Part shown: in pieces, positions 42,088 to 53,025 of the stretch
How positions within the stretch are numbered: position 1 is the stretch's first letter
Layout: each line of letters starts with the position of its first letter
Assembly (NCBI GenBank): GCA_947095585.1
Contig: OX352762.1
Span: 46,500,829-46,564,828, forward strand
Direction: 5' to 3'
Length of the DNA: 64,000 nucleotides
Source: Nephrocerus scutellatus
Lineage: Eukaryota > Arthropoda > Insecta > Diptera > Pipunculidae
Translations under genes and position numbers: made by a program
Notes under the pieces: generated by a model
What the model saw: the letters and a program-made list of their open reading frames with translations, nothing else
Told to the model about the DNA's origin: nothing
Databases searched by the model: none

Positions 42088-44078
42088 TGTAACGGAGTTT
42101 CCCAGCCGGGGTAGAACTCAGTGTGACCAGGGTTCAATAAGGGGGGTCGTTACAATAGAATTTATGGTTTTGGGTTTGTGGAAAATTAAATGAATCTCTT
42201 TATTATTTCAAAAATTGTTTGTGTTTGTTTCAATCATTGGATTTACATTCGTTAAAAAAATTGTAAAAATTGTAAAGTAAAAGTACAAAGTGTCCTTTAT
42301 TCCTAGGAAAAGAATGGGTTAATCGTAGTGGCAAGGTAGCACTCTTGAACCACTGTAGCTGAAAGAAAGTTTATGGGTTAACGATGGGTTTAAGTACAAA
42401 GTACTTGTACCCCTTGGCTCCTAGAATTGGGAGAGAACGGGTTAATCGTAGTTGCAAGGTAGCACTCTTGAACCACTGTAGCTGAAAGACAGTTTATGGG
42501 TTTAAGTACAAAGTTCTTGTACCCCTTGGCTCCTAGAATTGGGAGAGAACGGGTTAATCGTAGTGGCAAGGTAGCACTCTTGAACCACTGTAGCTGAAAG
42601 AAAGTTTATGGGTTAAGGATGGGTTTAAGTACAAAGTACTTGTACCCCTTGGCTCCTAGAATTGGGAGAAAACGGGTTAATCGTAGTGGCAAGGTAGCAC
42701 TCTTGAACCACTGTAGCTGAAAGAAAGTTTAGTCAAGGATTTGGGTTTTCGGCAGGATGTAGTTCAACAATAATAGTAAGGTAGTACTCTTGAACTATTT
42801 GTTGTGAACAGTGGAAGGAACTCAGGAAGAATAGCAAGGTAGTACTCTTGAACTATTAGGTGTGGACAGTGGAAGGAACTCAGGAAGAATAGCAAGGTAG
42901 TACTCTTGAACTATTAGGTGTGGACAGTGGAAGGAACTCAGGAAGAATAGACCTTTTGCTTGAGCTGCGTACTCCTTTTAAACTGTTTCCCTGCGGTTGG
43001 TTTTCCGTTGGCTTCTTGTTTTCATCGTGTTTGTTGTTGTTGTGCTGGATTTCCATTAATTCAGACGCATGTATGCGCGTTTGACATATACATGTTCTTC
43101 GTAGGATGTTTCCTTTGAAGAACAACATGTATGGTATACATGTTTCTGGCCTTGCAACGTGTGTGTGTACGCATAAATTATTCATTGCTCAGTTGCGAAT
43201 ATGCATGTAGTTGTCTGCCTTACACCGTGTGTGTGTGTGTGTATGCATAAATCCATCATTGCTCAGTTTCGAATAAGCATGTTGTTGCCTGCATTCGTTG
43301 GCGAGCCCACTTGGTAGTTTTTTTGCCTGAGCGGTGCTCAGGTCATTGACACCACCAGCCGTTACATGGTATTTTGATTCTTGGCTGCTGTGCGCGGGAG
43401 TACGTCTGCACCTACTGCCTGAGTGCGAGTGGGACAGATGTTTTTTTCTCCGGCGAATTCGCCGTAGTGGTCAAAACCTTCTCTATAGAAAGCCCAACTG
43501 TTCCGATCGTACACAGATACATGCTTAGATTGAGACCAAACGTATTTGTATTAGTAATCAACTAAAGAGCAAAATCCATATAAAATATTTCTGTTTCCCA
43601 CTACCACATCTTACGTTTCTCGCTCTTTGCGACTTCTTATTTTTTGTACACTGTATTCACATCCCACAAACACACATGCGTTTGGTCTTGGTTTACAGCA
43701 TTAGTATGCGTAGAGTTGGGCTTTCTATAGAGAAGGTTTTGGTAGTGGTCTACTGATGTCGTGACAGAGACCATGCGCTGTGCATCTGCGTGGTGGTAGT
43801 TTTGTTAAATGCGCGATGATCTCTTAATCGCCTATTGCTCGTAATAGGAAAAGAAAGAAACGAGGAGAAACGAAATATTGCCCATTTCGCCGCCAATTGA
43901 GTGACTTTTGCTTAATATTTGTAGAGAGTGCGTTGGTAACTATGAATGATTGTTAAAAACTACATTTTGAGTTTTTTTTTTATTTCTTTAATTTTATGTT
44001 TATGACAAAAGGCTTGCAAATTATTTCCAGACATTTTGCGTGGGAAAAATTCTAATGTGGAGAATTTTGTTCCTCACA
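42088..44078 (-). repeat. 5' LTR of N1, left arm, with MITE
   Basis: Matches 37919-39643 apart from the 270-bp MITE, one shortened 123-bp unit (near 42490) and scattered changes. It keeps the same array order. Confidence 0.9.
43472..43741. mobile_element. hAT-type MITE
   Basis: 270 bp with perfect 28-bp terminal inverted repeats (CAAAACCTTCTCTATAGAAA and so on to CCCAACT). 8-bp target duplication GTAGTGGT at 43464-43471 and 43742-43749; the other N1 LTR shows the empty site with one GTAGTGGT. Both the CA start and the 8-bp TSD fit hAT. No coding capacity. Confidence 0.92.
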
Positions 44079-44082
44079 ATGT

Positions 44083-44116
44083 ATATAAATATGTAAGATA
44101 AATTCTGAATTGTTTT

Positions 44117-44148
<32 letters not shown>

Positions 44149-45773
44149 TTGTGCATGCATATGATAAATTTAAGATGTTTAATACAAATGCATATGTATG
44201 TATGTATGATGAATTTGACTTGGTTAAGACCGGAAAGTAATCGTTTCTGTGACTATTGGATAAATTTAAATTTGAAGAATATATCTATCGGTACATAAAC
44301 GATTTGTTTTTGGTGTTCATAGAAATGAAAAGTATTCATTGCTAACGACTTAATAAATTTAAATTTAAGAATATATATCCTCTACACATTGTCGTTATAT
44401 ATACATATCTATATATTTATATATAAGTTTTTTTTTTTTAATAGAAACGAAAATACGTTTTCTTTTTGTAGCTTAGTTAATATTCATGCGAAAGTGCATA
44501 CGCTATGCCACCCGGTCATGTACATGTGTTCTTACTACATAAAGGCTATCGTTGTCGCGTAGAAGAAAAAAGGAGACATTTACTCGATTGTTAAGCTAGT
44601 TTCTATCTATAGCACGTTATAATCTATGATAATACAAGCTGTACTTGTACATTTAAAGCAATTCCCATAAATTTACATTTATATTTTTCGTCCTATAAGG
44701 GACTAAAATAAGGAACTCCTTGGAACCCTTTTTAATTGATATAATCAAATGATGCGTTATTTTTTTTTCTTAAGAAAAAGAAAGGAGGTTCCTTTATCAT
44801 TTATTTAAATAACCGTGACGGTTATATACTTCAAACATACTTGTAAGAAGATTTTTGCATATACATTAACTTTAACGGTAATAAACCGCATACATATCCA
44901 TGTTGGTAACTGTCTTTATATTTTTAAATTGACGTGATTCAACCATACTTGTATGAATATTTCTTATATATATATTAACTTAAACGGTAATAAACCGAAT
45001 ACATATTCATATTGGAAATTTTTTTTTAAATTAACTTGATTCAAACATACTCGTATGAATATTTCTTATATATTTATATTAACTTAAATGGTAATAAGCC
45101 GCATACATATTCATGTTGGTAATCCTTTTTATATTAAACTTAATTTATTTCAAACATACGTGTATGGATATTCTTTGCGTATATCTATTAACCTAAACGG
45201 TGATAAACCGTATACCTATCCATGCTGATAATTCTTATATATATTTAAATAAACTTGATCAGTTATAGACCTTGCTTTTATGAATATAGATAAAATTATT
45301 TAAAAGTCATTAAAGAATAAATTTAGAAATATATAATTTGACCGTTTTTTCGTCAATTAAAGAAATTAAAGAAAAAAAAAACAACAACAAAAACGTGCTT
45401 ATTGTTTTCTATCGTAACGATAGGCAAGGAAGCCCTTTGTTCGAATATCTAGATTAAAACTACAAATCTGAGAAATGTTTTATTTTGATTGCGCATGAAG
45501 TTCTCCAGGTAAGAGTCGTGAGGGTTCATTGGTAACCCATATGGGAAGCAACCGTCTTTAGTTTCCTTTCTCCCTCTTTCCTTTTTTTTCGCACCCCGCT
45601 ATGTGCACGCAAATTTTTTTTGTAATGGTGGTCGAGTGGTCCAGAAGCAAGACCCCACCCCCCGCTAGGCGTGCACCCCGCTGAAGGAACCACTTCGTAA
45701 ATAAGACAGCACCCCGCTGTCTAGCATAACAGCAGCAACCAGAACCACAATATCGTAACACCAGCACATTACA
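44083..45773 (+). repeat. AT-rich LTR-like block, copy B, second part (end of presumed R2 LTR)
   Basis: Continues the block after N1. Very AT-rich, a TA microsatellite at 44120, four repeats of about 105 bp (44815-45250), then a GC-richer end (GCACCCCGCT repeated) and ATTACA just before the first PBS. No gene seen. Mirrored at 58630-60331. Confidence 0.65.
44815..45250 (+). repeat. Four direct repeats of about 105 bp
   Basis: Units contain TTCAAACATAC(T/G)(T/C)GTA, an AACGGTAATAAACCG inner palindrome (CGGT-ACCG) and TACATATCCATG. Mirrored at about 59165-59590. Confidence 0.85.
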
Positions 45774-45778
45774 TAAAA

Positions 45779-46054
45779 TGGCACCCAACGTGGGGCCAGA
45801 AAAATGTTGGCATTGCGCTAATTTTTTTTTGAGTCCACCCCAATTCAGTGTGATGACCACGTTGATGCGTTCCATTTTATTACATAAAATGGCGCCCAAC
45901 GTGGGGCCCGAAAAGAGTTTGCATTCAGCAGATTATTTTCGTGTTCCACACACATTCGCTTTCTAATCATCTTGATTAATTTCCACTCAATTCAGAGTGA
46001 TGACCACGTTGATGCGTTCCATTTTATTACATAAAATGGCGCCCAACGTGGGGC
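45779..46054 (+). promoter_or_regulatory. Triple tRNA-Lys PBS array of R2
   Basis: Sites at 45779-45796 (TGGCACCCAACGTGGGGC, one change), 45890-45907 and 46037-46054 (both TGGCGCCCAACGTGGGGC), each preceded by ATTACATAAAA, the LTR-end-like sequence. Spacing 111 and 147 bp. The unit between sites includes GATGACCACGTTGATGCGTT. The last site is followed by CCCGAAAGAAGTTCAG, as at the R1 5' PBS. Confidence 0.88.
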
Positions 46055-47022
46055 CCGAAAGAAGTTCAGTATCTTCTGATTTCCTTTACGGGTCCCACAC
46101 TCTTGCTTGTCTCCCTTTTTCCTAATTTTAACCCCTGTTTATTCGGTTCGAGATTCAGTCGTCGACTTGCGCTATCCTCGTCACTTCATTAAGTCGTTCG
46201 TCTCCTTTGAACTTCGATGACTTATCTCTGTTTGATAACATCGACCAAAGACAAACGTTCATTTAATTTGGTGTGCTCGTTTGACGCAGTGGATAACGAA
46301 AATCAGGCGTATAACTTGTAAATGGATGGTACTTGGAAGGACCACGTGTACGACTCCGATAGATTACCTATTGTAGGAATTCACTCAAAATTTCTTTTCT
46401 TTTTGAATTCTGAGACCATTTGGTTCTAAACTAATCGAAAGTGATGCACAGGCCCAACTAATACCTGATCGATAATTTTTTTTGTGCTTTAACTAAAGTT
46501 GTTACTTTTCAATCGTTTTACCCTAATAAGGATTTTGTTTTGGGAATGCTATTTGTCAGCCTTCATCATGTTCACGCGTCGATATGGCGTTCGTCTCTTT
46601 TGGAATTTGATGATATATCTCTAATTGGTAACATCAACCCAAGATCAACGGTCGTTTCATTTGTCATGATTGGTTAAGTGGTGGAGCATTTCCTGCGATT
46701 AAGTTTATATCTGGACAGGCTTAGGTCGAATTCTCATTGGCTCCAATGAAATGTCTTTTCAGAATTCGTATAATTTCCTTGGTGGAGATTTTACGACCTT
46801 TGGTTTTACATATCTATTTGGAGCACGTTTTTATAGACTTTAAGTCCTCATCCAGAACTACGTAGCCTGTTTAAAAATAAAGATATTATTCCCGATATCA
46901 TCCAACTTTTTTTGTTGCTTCAAACGAACCCTCCGGCTCTGACCTGGGGAGAAACTTCAACTATTCTTGTTAAACCGTATCTTATATATATTCGCTATAT
47001 TACCGTATCGAATTTTTTTTTG
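46055..47022 (+). other. R2 untranslated leader
   Basis: No credible ORF. Two degenerate copies of a roughly 390-bp unit (GTTCGTCTC(C/T)TTTGAACTTCG at 46197 and the similar stretch at 46588). The right arm lacks about 265 bp corresponding to 46575-46840. Confidence 0.6.
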
Positions 47023-48395
47023 CTCTCGTATCTTAGGATCCTGTGTAGTTTGTCGGGATATCTTGGATGATCAACAGATCCTAGTCGTAACCAAGTGTCA
47101 GCACACTTTTCACGAAAATTGTATACTTGACTGGTTAAAATCTTCCAAAAGGAAAAGGTGCAATATCGAAACCTTCTACGATTGCCAGATCGACTAGATC
47201 AAACAAAGAACGAAATGTTGTAGACTGGTCTTTGAATGATTCTAGTATCTTGGACCAACGCGTTAGATTTACCAGCCCTACAGCTGCACACGATTCTGCT
47301 TCGGCAAACAGGCCTCCGCCTCCTTCTAGCTTCCTCGCTCAAGATAATTCGCCTATGTCAAGGAAAGAACTCCTAGGATTGGTTCAAGCCGCAATTCGCG
47401 AAGAGCAGAGACCATTTCGTGATGAGTTAGCTTCGTTCATCAATGAAATGATAACAACTTCTGTACAGCGACAGCCGTAACCCCTGATTGGCCTCAAGAC
47501 ATGCTTCCACGCTTATTAAACCCGAGTGAGCGACTGGCTGGAGAACAGTCTCGTGCTAGCTACAGCAATTCAATGCATCCACCCTGACAATCTTATCAGT
47601 TTCCAGAAAATCTAAGCCGTAATAGTCTCCATTCCCAACTCGTGAATAACCCTAATAAACTAACCAGCATAATTATGAGTTGGAATATTCATTTCGATGG
47701 TTCATCGAAAGGAATGCTTGTCGAAGAGTTTATATATCGAATCAGGGCAATGACTGATCAAAACCTGAATAGCGATTATAATCTACTCTGCGACAATGTT
47801 CACTTACTGTTTACGGGAAAAGCACGAGATTGGTTTTGGAGGTTTCATAGAGTCAGTCGACAATTTAACTGGAACCAGCTGTGTTGCGAACTCAAGCGAC
47901 AATATCAAGACATGCGAACTGATTTTGACGTTATGGAATTAATCCGAAATAGCAAACAAAAAGACCGCGAAGATTTTGATGAATTCTACCTGTCAATTGT
48001 CGAATTGACTGATAGATTGCGAACTTCCTTTGAATGAACCGGAACTCGTAGAAATGTTGATTAGAAATCTGAAGACTGACGTGCGTTACGGAATCTTGCA
48101 TTTAAACATTCGTACGATCGAAAAATTGCGCGAAACAGTTCGTCGTCACGATCTTTTCTTTTCCGAAACCCCGCGTACCACGCAACCTTCTAAGTTGAAT
48201 CCATTTCGTCGGAATATTTCCGAAATAGCTCGTTCATTTGACAGTGATTTTGTCGAACCAGAATCGATTTCAGAGGTAGATCGAAATCGTTCGGATCTGA
48301 AACTCGTATGCTGGAATTGTGAAGGCACTGGTCACACGTACACGTACCTGACAAAACGCGCGAGCGAATTTTCAATGGCAACCCGATCGATAATC
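47023..48395 (+). pseudogene. RING-Gag of R2, left arm
   Basis: Readable in pieces: 47023-47197, 47200-47480, 47642-48037 and 48030-48395. The first has the RING ligands C-x2-C-x14-C-x-H-x2-H-x2-C (CVVCRDIL to CQHTFHENC), the same spacing as R1; the final C-P-x-C is damaged (only one Cys remains). A helical region follows (MSRKELLGLVQAAIREEQ), then capsid-like sequence (MSWNIHFDGSSKGMLVEEFIYRI, FTGKARDWFWRFHRV) and CWNCEGTGHTYTY, a broken knuckle. A splice-acceptor-like TTTTTGCTCTCGTATCTTAG lies just before the RING. Confidence 0.78.
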
Positions 48396-48427
48396 TGAAA
48401 ATCCCACACAGACGAAAACGATCCACG

Positions 48428-48691
48428 GTGCGTATGAGAAACTTTTATCGACAGATCAAGAACACCCACAAATTGTTGCTTTCGGCTGTGTTTTCCCATT
48501 CAGATATAAGACCGTATGCTGAAGTTTGTATTTTCGGCAAGAGTCATAGTGGACTTCTTGATTCCGGTGCCTCTATTAGCTGTTGCGGTTCGAAACTTGC
48601 AACTGAATTGTTAAACTCAATTAACAATATTAAAAAAGTTCTGTTAGTACCGCTGAGGGAAAACGACAACCAGTACTATGCTATATCTTGA
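48428..48691 (+). pseudogene. Protease start of R2, left arm
   Basis: Aspartic protease N-terminal half: RPYAEVCIFGK then GLLDSGASISCCGSKLATEL with the D-S-G active site. Ends at a stop at 48689; the rest of protease is in the next frame. Confidence 0.8.
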
Positions 48692-49758
48692 CCGATGTTA
48701 CTTTTCGCGAAAAAACGCATAAAATAAAACTTTTCCTTGTTCCGACTTTATCGCAAAACTTGTACTTGGGAGTCGATTTCTGGAGAGCCTTCCAGCTAGT
48801 TCCAAACATTATCTCGGAGATTAACGCGAGTGAACCAGTCCAAAAAGATCAAATGGCTCTGCACGGCTTATCGGAAATCCAGACGCAAAAGTTGGAAAAC
48901 GTCAAGAGAATGTTTCCATCTTTCGAAGAGGAAGGACTTGTTAGAACGAACCTAATGAAACATGTAATCGATGTCGGCAACGCGAAGCCTATTAAACAAC
49001 GCTTTTATCCTATTTCTCCAAACGTGGAAAAGGAAATGTTTAAAGAAATCGATCGCATGCTTCAACTAGAAATAATCGAAGAATCCAGTAGTCCTTGGAG
49101 TTCACCAGTCGTCCTAGTCAGGAAACCTGGAAAAGTCAGATTGTGTCTGGATTCTCGCAAAGTCAACTCCGTTACATTGAAGGATGCATACCCATTGCCT
49201 CATATAGATGGAATGCTGAGCCGACTACCGAAGGCAAGATTCATTTGTAGCTTGGATCTAAAGGATGCCTTCTGGCAAATACCTTTAGAGAAAAACTCTC
49301 GTTGTCTGACTACGTTCATAGTACCGAACCGGCCCCTTTACCAATATAAGGTAATGCCTTTCAGACTGTGCAATGCACCACAAACCATGTCAAGACTAAT
49401 GGATCGTGTCATTCCGAATACCTTGCGTGAAAAAGTCTTTGTCTACCTGGACGATCTGCTCGTGTTGTCTGAAACTTTCGACGAACATCTGTGTCTGTTA
49501 CAAGAAGTTACATTCCTGATAAAAAAGGCTGGCCTTACGATTAATATCAGCAAAAGTAAGTTTTGCATGAAAGAGGTCAAATATTTAGGTTTTATTATAG
49601 GGAATGGAACTTTGAAAACTGACACAGATAAGATTACCGCAATTTCTGACTTTCCTGTCCCCACCTCAGTTCGGCAAATGCGTCGTTTCCTAGGACTAGC
49701 AGGGTGGTACAGACGATTTATTCCTAACTTTTCGACTGTCCGCTCACCGATCTTTTGA
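48688..49758 (+). pseudogene. Protease end and RT of R2, first RT copy
   Basis: LYLGVDFWRAFQLVPN (protease end), then RT: PVVLVRKPGKVRLCLDSR, CSLDLKDAFWQIP with the first Asp, YLDDLLVLS, thumb to NFSTVRSPIF. The conserved PFGL reads PFRL here, whereas the second RT copy and the right arm keep Gly. Frame lost after the 754-bp duplication. Confidence 0.82.
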
Positions 49759-50575
49759 AAAAGAGCAGAAAGTTTGAATGGAATCCGCAAGCTCAAATTG
49801 CTTTTGATGAATTAAAATCGTTAAAATAATCGAAGAATCCAGTAGTCCTTGGAGTTCACCAGTCGTCCTAGTCAGGAAACCTGGAAAAGTCAGATTGTGT
49901 CTGGATTCTCGCAAAGTCAACTCCGTTACATTGAAGGATGCATACCCATTGCCTCATATAGATGGAATGCTGAGCCGACTACCGAAGGCAAGATTCATTT
50001 GTAGCTTGGATCTAAAGGATGCCTTCTGGCAAATACCTTTAGAGAAAAACTCTCGTTGTCTGACTGCGTTCATAGTACCGAACCGGCCCCTTTACCAATA
50101 TAAGGTAATGCCTTTCGGACTGTGCAATGCACCACAAACCATGTCAAGACTAATGGATCGTGTCATTCCGAATACCTTGCGTGAAAAAGTCTTTGTCTAC
50201 CTGGACGATCTGCTCGTGTTGTCTGAAACTTTCGACGAACATCTGTGTCTGTTACAAGAAGTTGGATTCCTGATAAAAAAGGCTGGCCTTACGATTAATA
50301 TCAGCAAAAGTAAGTTTTGCATGAAAGAGGTCAAATATTTAGGTTTTATTATAGGGAATGGAACTTTGAAAACTGACACAGATAAGATTACCGCAATTTC
50401 TGACTTTCCTGTCCCCACCTCAGTTCGGCAAATGCGTCGTTTCCTAGGACTAGCAGGGTGGTACAGACGATTTATTCCTAACTTTTCGACTGTCCGCACA
50501 CCGATCTTTTGAAAAAGAGCAGAAAGTTTGAATGGAATCCGCAAGCTCAAATTGCTTTTGATGAATTAAAATCGT
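49068..50575 (+). repeat. 754-bp tandem duplication of RT in R2
   Basis: Sequence from AATAATCGAAGAATCCAG at 49070 returns at 49824 (offset 754, seen also as 49141 against 49895). 754 is not a multiple of 3, so it breaks Pol. The right-arm copy matches the first unit (ACATTCCTGAT) and ends inside it. Confidence 0.88.
49850..50512 (+). pseudogene. Second RT copy of R2
   Basis: Fingers, palm and thumb again (LCLDSRKVN, CSLDLKDAFWQIP, PFGLCNAP, YLDDLLVLS), ending at a TGA after the TVRTPIF motif. Product of the tandem duplication. Confidence 0.82.
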
Positions 50576-51246
50576 TGCTGACTACAGCCCCTGTTCTGGC
50601 CACTCCAGATTATTCTCGTCCTTTTACAATTATCTGCGATGCAAGTCAATGGGGAATCGGAAGCGTCCTCGCCCAATTAAACGATGAAGGCATCGAAGCA
50701 CCGATTGTGTATTTTTCGCAAAAATTGAATAAGGCACAGAGAAATTACTCCGTGACCGAGCAGGAATGCCTTGCAGCTGTTTAAAGCGTAAAGAAATTTC
50801 GTTGCTATGTCGAAGGACAAGAGTTTTCGATCACAACCGATCACGCTAGCCTTCAACGGTTAATGAACCAAAAAGATCTCAGTGGCAGACTCGCTAGATG
50901 GGCGCTTAAGCTCCAGGGATTTGTCTTTTCAATAAAACACTGTCGTGGCTCAGAAAACGTTGTTGCCGATGCCCTATCGCGCAAGGGTTACGAAATGAAT
51001 GCAATAGAAAATGTAGAACCGATGATTGACTTGTCCTCTGATCAATTCTCCTCTGTTGAGTACAACGAGTTGAAAAAGAAGATCGTTGAAAATCAATCAA
51101 AGCTTCCTGACTTAAAGATTGTCGATAACTACATCTACAAACGCAATGAGTATGCTACTGGACATGTGGACCAAGACTCGAACTCATGGAAATTGTGGGT
51201 GCCAGCAAGTTTAACGGCTGAAGTTTTGAGTCATGCGCATAAGTCC
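50509..51246 (+). pseudogene. RNase H and integrase start of R2
   Basis: RNase H: IICDASQWGIGSVLAQL, NYSVTEQECLAAV, a TAA at 50782, then FRCYVEGQEFSITTDHASLQRL, RLARWALKLQG, VVADALSRKG. A linker follows and the start of the integrase zinc domain (SHAHKSI), where the inversion junction cuts it. Confidence 0.8.
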
Positions 51247-51266
51247 ATTCCCTATAATAAAACCTA
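51240..51266. other. Inversion junction
   Basis: Left-arm integrase sequence (CATGCGCATAAGTCCATT) passes into reversed RT sequence (CCATTCCCTATAATAAAACC). Up to six bases (TCCATT) could belong to either side, compatible with microhomology. Confidence 0.75.
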
Positions 51267-52164
51267 AATATTTGACCTCTTTCATGCAAAACTTACTTTT
51301 GCTGATATTAATCGTAAGGCCAGCCTTTTTTATCAGGAATGTAACTTCTTGTAACAGACACAGATGTTCGTCGAAAGTTTCAGACAACACGAGCAGATCG
51401 TCCAGGTAGACAAAGACTTTTTCACGCAAGGTATTCGGAATGACACGATCCATTAGTCTTGACATGGTTTGTGGTGCATTGCACAGTCCGAAAGGCATTA
51501 CCTTATATTGGTAAAGGGGCCGGTTCGGTACTATGAACGTAGTCAGACAACGAGAGTTTTTCTCTAAAAGTATTTGCCAGAAGGCATCCTTTAGATCCAA
51601 GCTACAAATGAATCTTGCCTTCGGTAGTCGGCTCAGCATTCCATCTATATGAGGCAATGGGTATGCATCCTTCAATGTAACGGAGTTGACTTTGCGAGAA
51701 TCCAGACACAATCTGACTTTTCCAGGTTTCCTGACTAGGACGACTGGTGAACTCCAAGGACTACTGGATTCTTCGATTATTTCCAGTTGAAGCATGCGAT
51801 CGATTTCTTTAAACATTTCCTTTTCCACGTTTGGAGAAATAGGATAAAAGCGTTGTTTAATAGGCTTCGCGTTGCCGACATCGATTACATGTTTCATTAG
51901 GTTCGTTCTACCAAGTCCTTCCTCTTCGAAAGATGGAAACATTCTCTTGACGTTTTCCAACTTTTGCGTCTGGATTTCCGATAAGTCGTGCAGAGCCATT
52001 TGATCTTTTTGGACTGGTTCACTCGCGTTAATCTCCGAGATAATGTTTGGAACTAGCTGGAAGGCTCTCCAGAAATCGACTCCCAAGTACAAGTTTTGCG
52101 ATAAAGTCGGGACAAGGAAAAGTTTTATTTTATGCGTTTCTTCGCGAAAAGCAACATCGGTCAA
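51247..52164 (-). pseudogene. Protease end and RT of R2, right arm
   Basis: On the minus strand it reads the protease end (LYLGVDFWRAFQ), connecting region and RT with CSLDLKDAFWQIL, PFGLCNAP and YLDDLLVLS, to KYLGFIIGNG, where it is cut by the junction. Open in one frame over this stretch, less damaged than the left arm. Confidence 0.82.
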
Positions 52165-52430
52165 GATATAGCATAGTACTGGTTGTCGTTTTCCCTCAGC
52201 GGTACTAACAGAACTAGAACTTTTTTAATATTGTCAATTGAGTTTAACAATTCAGTTGCAAGTTTCGAACCGCAACAGCTAATAGAGGCACCGGAATCAA
52301 GAAGTCCGCTATTACTCTTGCCGAAAATACAAACTTCAGCATACGGTCTTATATCTGAATGGGAAAACACAGCCGAAAGCAACAATTTGTGGGTGTTCTT
52401 GATCTGTCGATAAAAGTTTCTCATACGCAC
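52161..52430 (-). pseudogene. Protease start of R2, right arm
   Basis: RPYAEVCIFGKSNSGLLDSGASISCCGS, same as the left arm with two extra residues (VLVL). Followed (to 52614) by the damaged Gag zinc-knuckle part. Confidence 0.8.
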
Positions 52431-52615
52431 CGTGGATCGTTTTCGTCTGTGTGGGATTTTCAGATTATCGATCGGGTTGCCATTGAAAATTCGCTCGCGC
52501 GTTTTGTCAGGTACGTGTACGTGTGACCAGTGCCTTCACAATTCCAGCATACGAGTTTCAGATCCGAACGATTTCGATCTACCTCTGAAATCGATTCTGG
52601 TTCGACAAAATCACT

Positions 52616-53025
52616 TTTTTTTTTTTTTTTTTTTTTTATATAGAGACTTATTGCCAAGGGATGACTCCCTGAATGACTTACGTCACGGCAATAAGTTGGG
52701 CTAAGCCCTTTATTAAATTCAAAATAAAAAAAAAATCGAAAGAATGTGATTTACAATATATCACATTCCTCACGTTTGTAGCCGGTTTCAATTTATTTTC
52801 TCAGAATTCTCCCTGATTCATTGGAAAAGCAATACGAAAAACGAACACGAATTTAGAACGACGCGAGTCCAAATACTTTTATCAATGAATCATGGTCAGG
52901 GAAAACTACAAAAAACCTTGACCAAGAAAATATTACAAATTATAAAAATAATTTAAAAAATACTGATAAACAATTTTTTTTTTTTTTTTTTTTTTTTATA
53001 TATTAAGAAACAACTTATGAATACT
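52616..53025 (-). other. J1 3' untranslated region with internal A-run
   Basis: ORF2 stop at 53026, then about 25 bp, an A-run (52975-52999), about 335 bp of unique sequence and the terminal A-run. The unique part with its A-run stands alone at 36459-36833. Either the 3'UTR contains an A-run, or J1 sits next to a SINE-like copy. Confidence 0.65.

Larger units (their letters stand above)
37919..44078 (-). mobile_element. N1: non-autonomous LTR element related to U1, left arm copy
   Basis: TSD ATGT at 37915-37918 and 44079-44082; the empty site is in copy A at about 5028. LTRs 1725 bp (left) and 1991 bp (right, enlarged by the MITE). The internal 2.4 kb holds Gag without its first 30 or so residues and a protease fused to a long Q/S/P-rich tail; RT, RNase H and integrase are absent. 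PBS, LTR ends (TGTGAGG to GTTACA) and Gag resemble U1, which may supply functions in trans. Gag has stops, so this copy itself is not intact. Confidence 0.9.
45779..51246 (+). mobile_element. R2: second RING-Gag gypsy-class element, left arm copy
   Basis: Same organisation as R1 (PBS, long leader, RING-Gag, protease, RT, RNase H, start of integrase), diverged at the protein level. It is truncated in the integrase zinc domain by the inversion junction. Many stops and shifts make it inactive. Confidence 0.85.
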
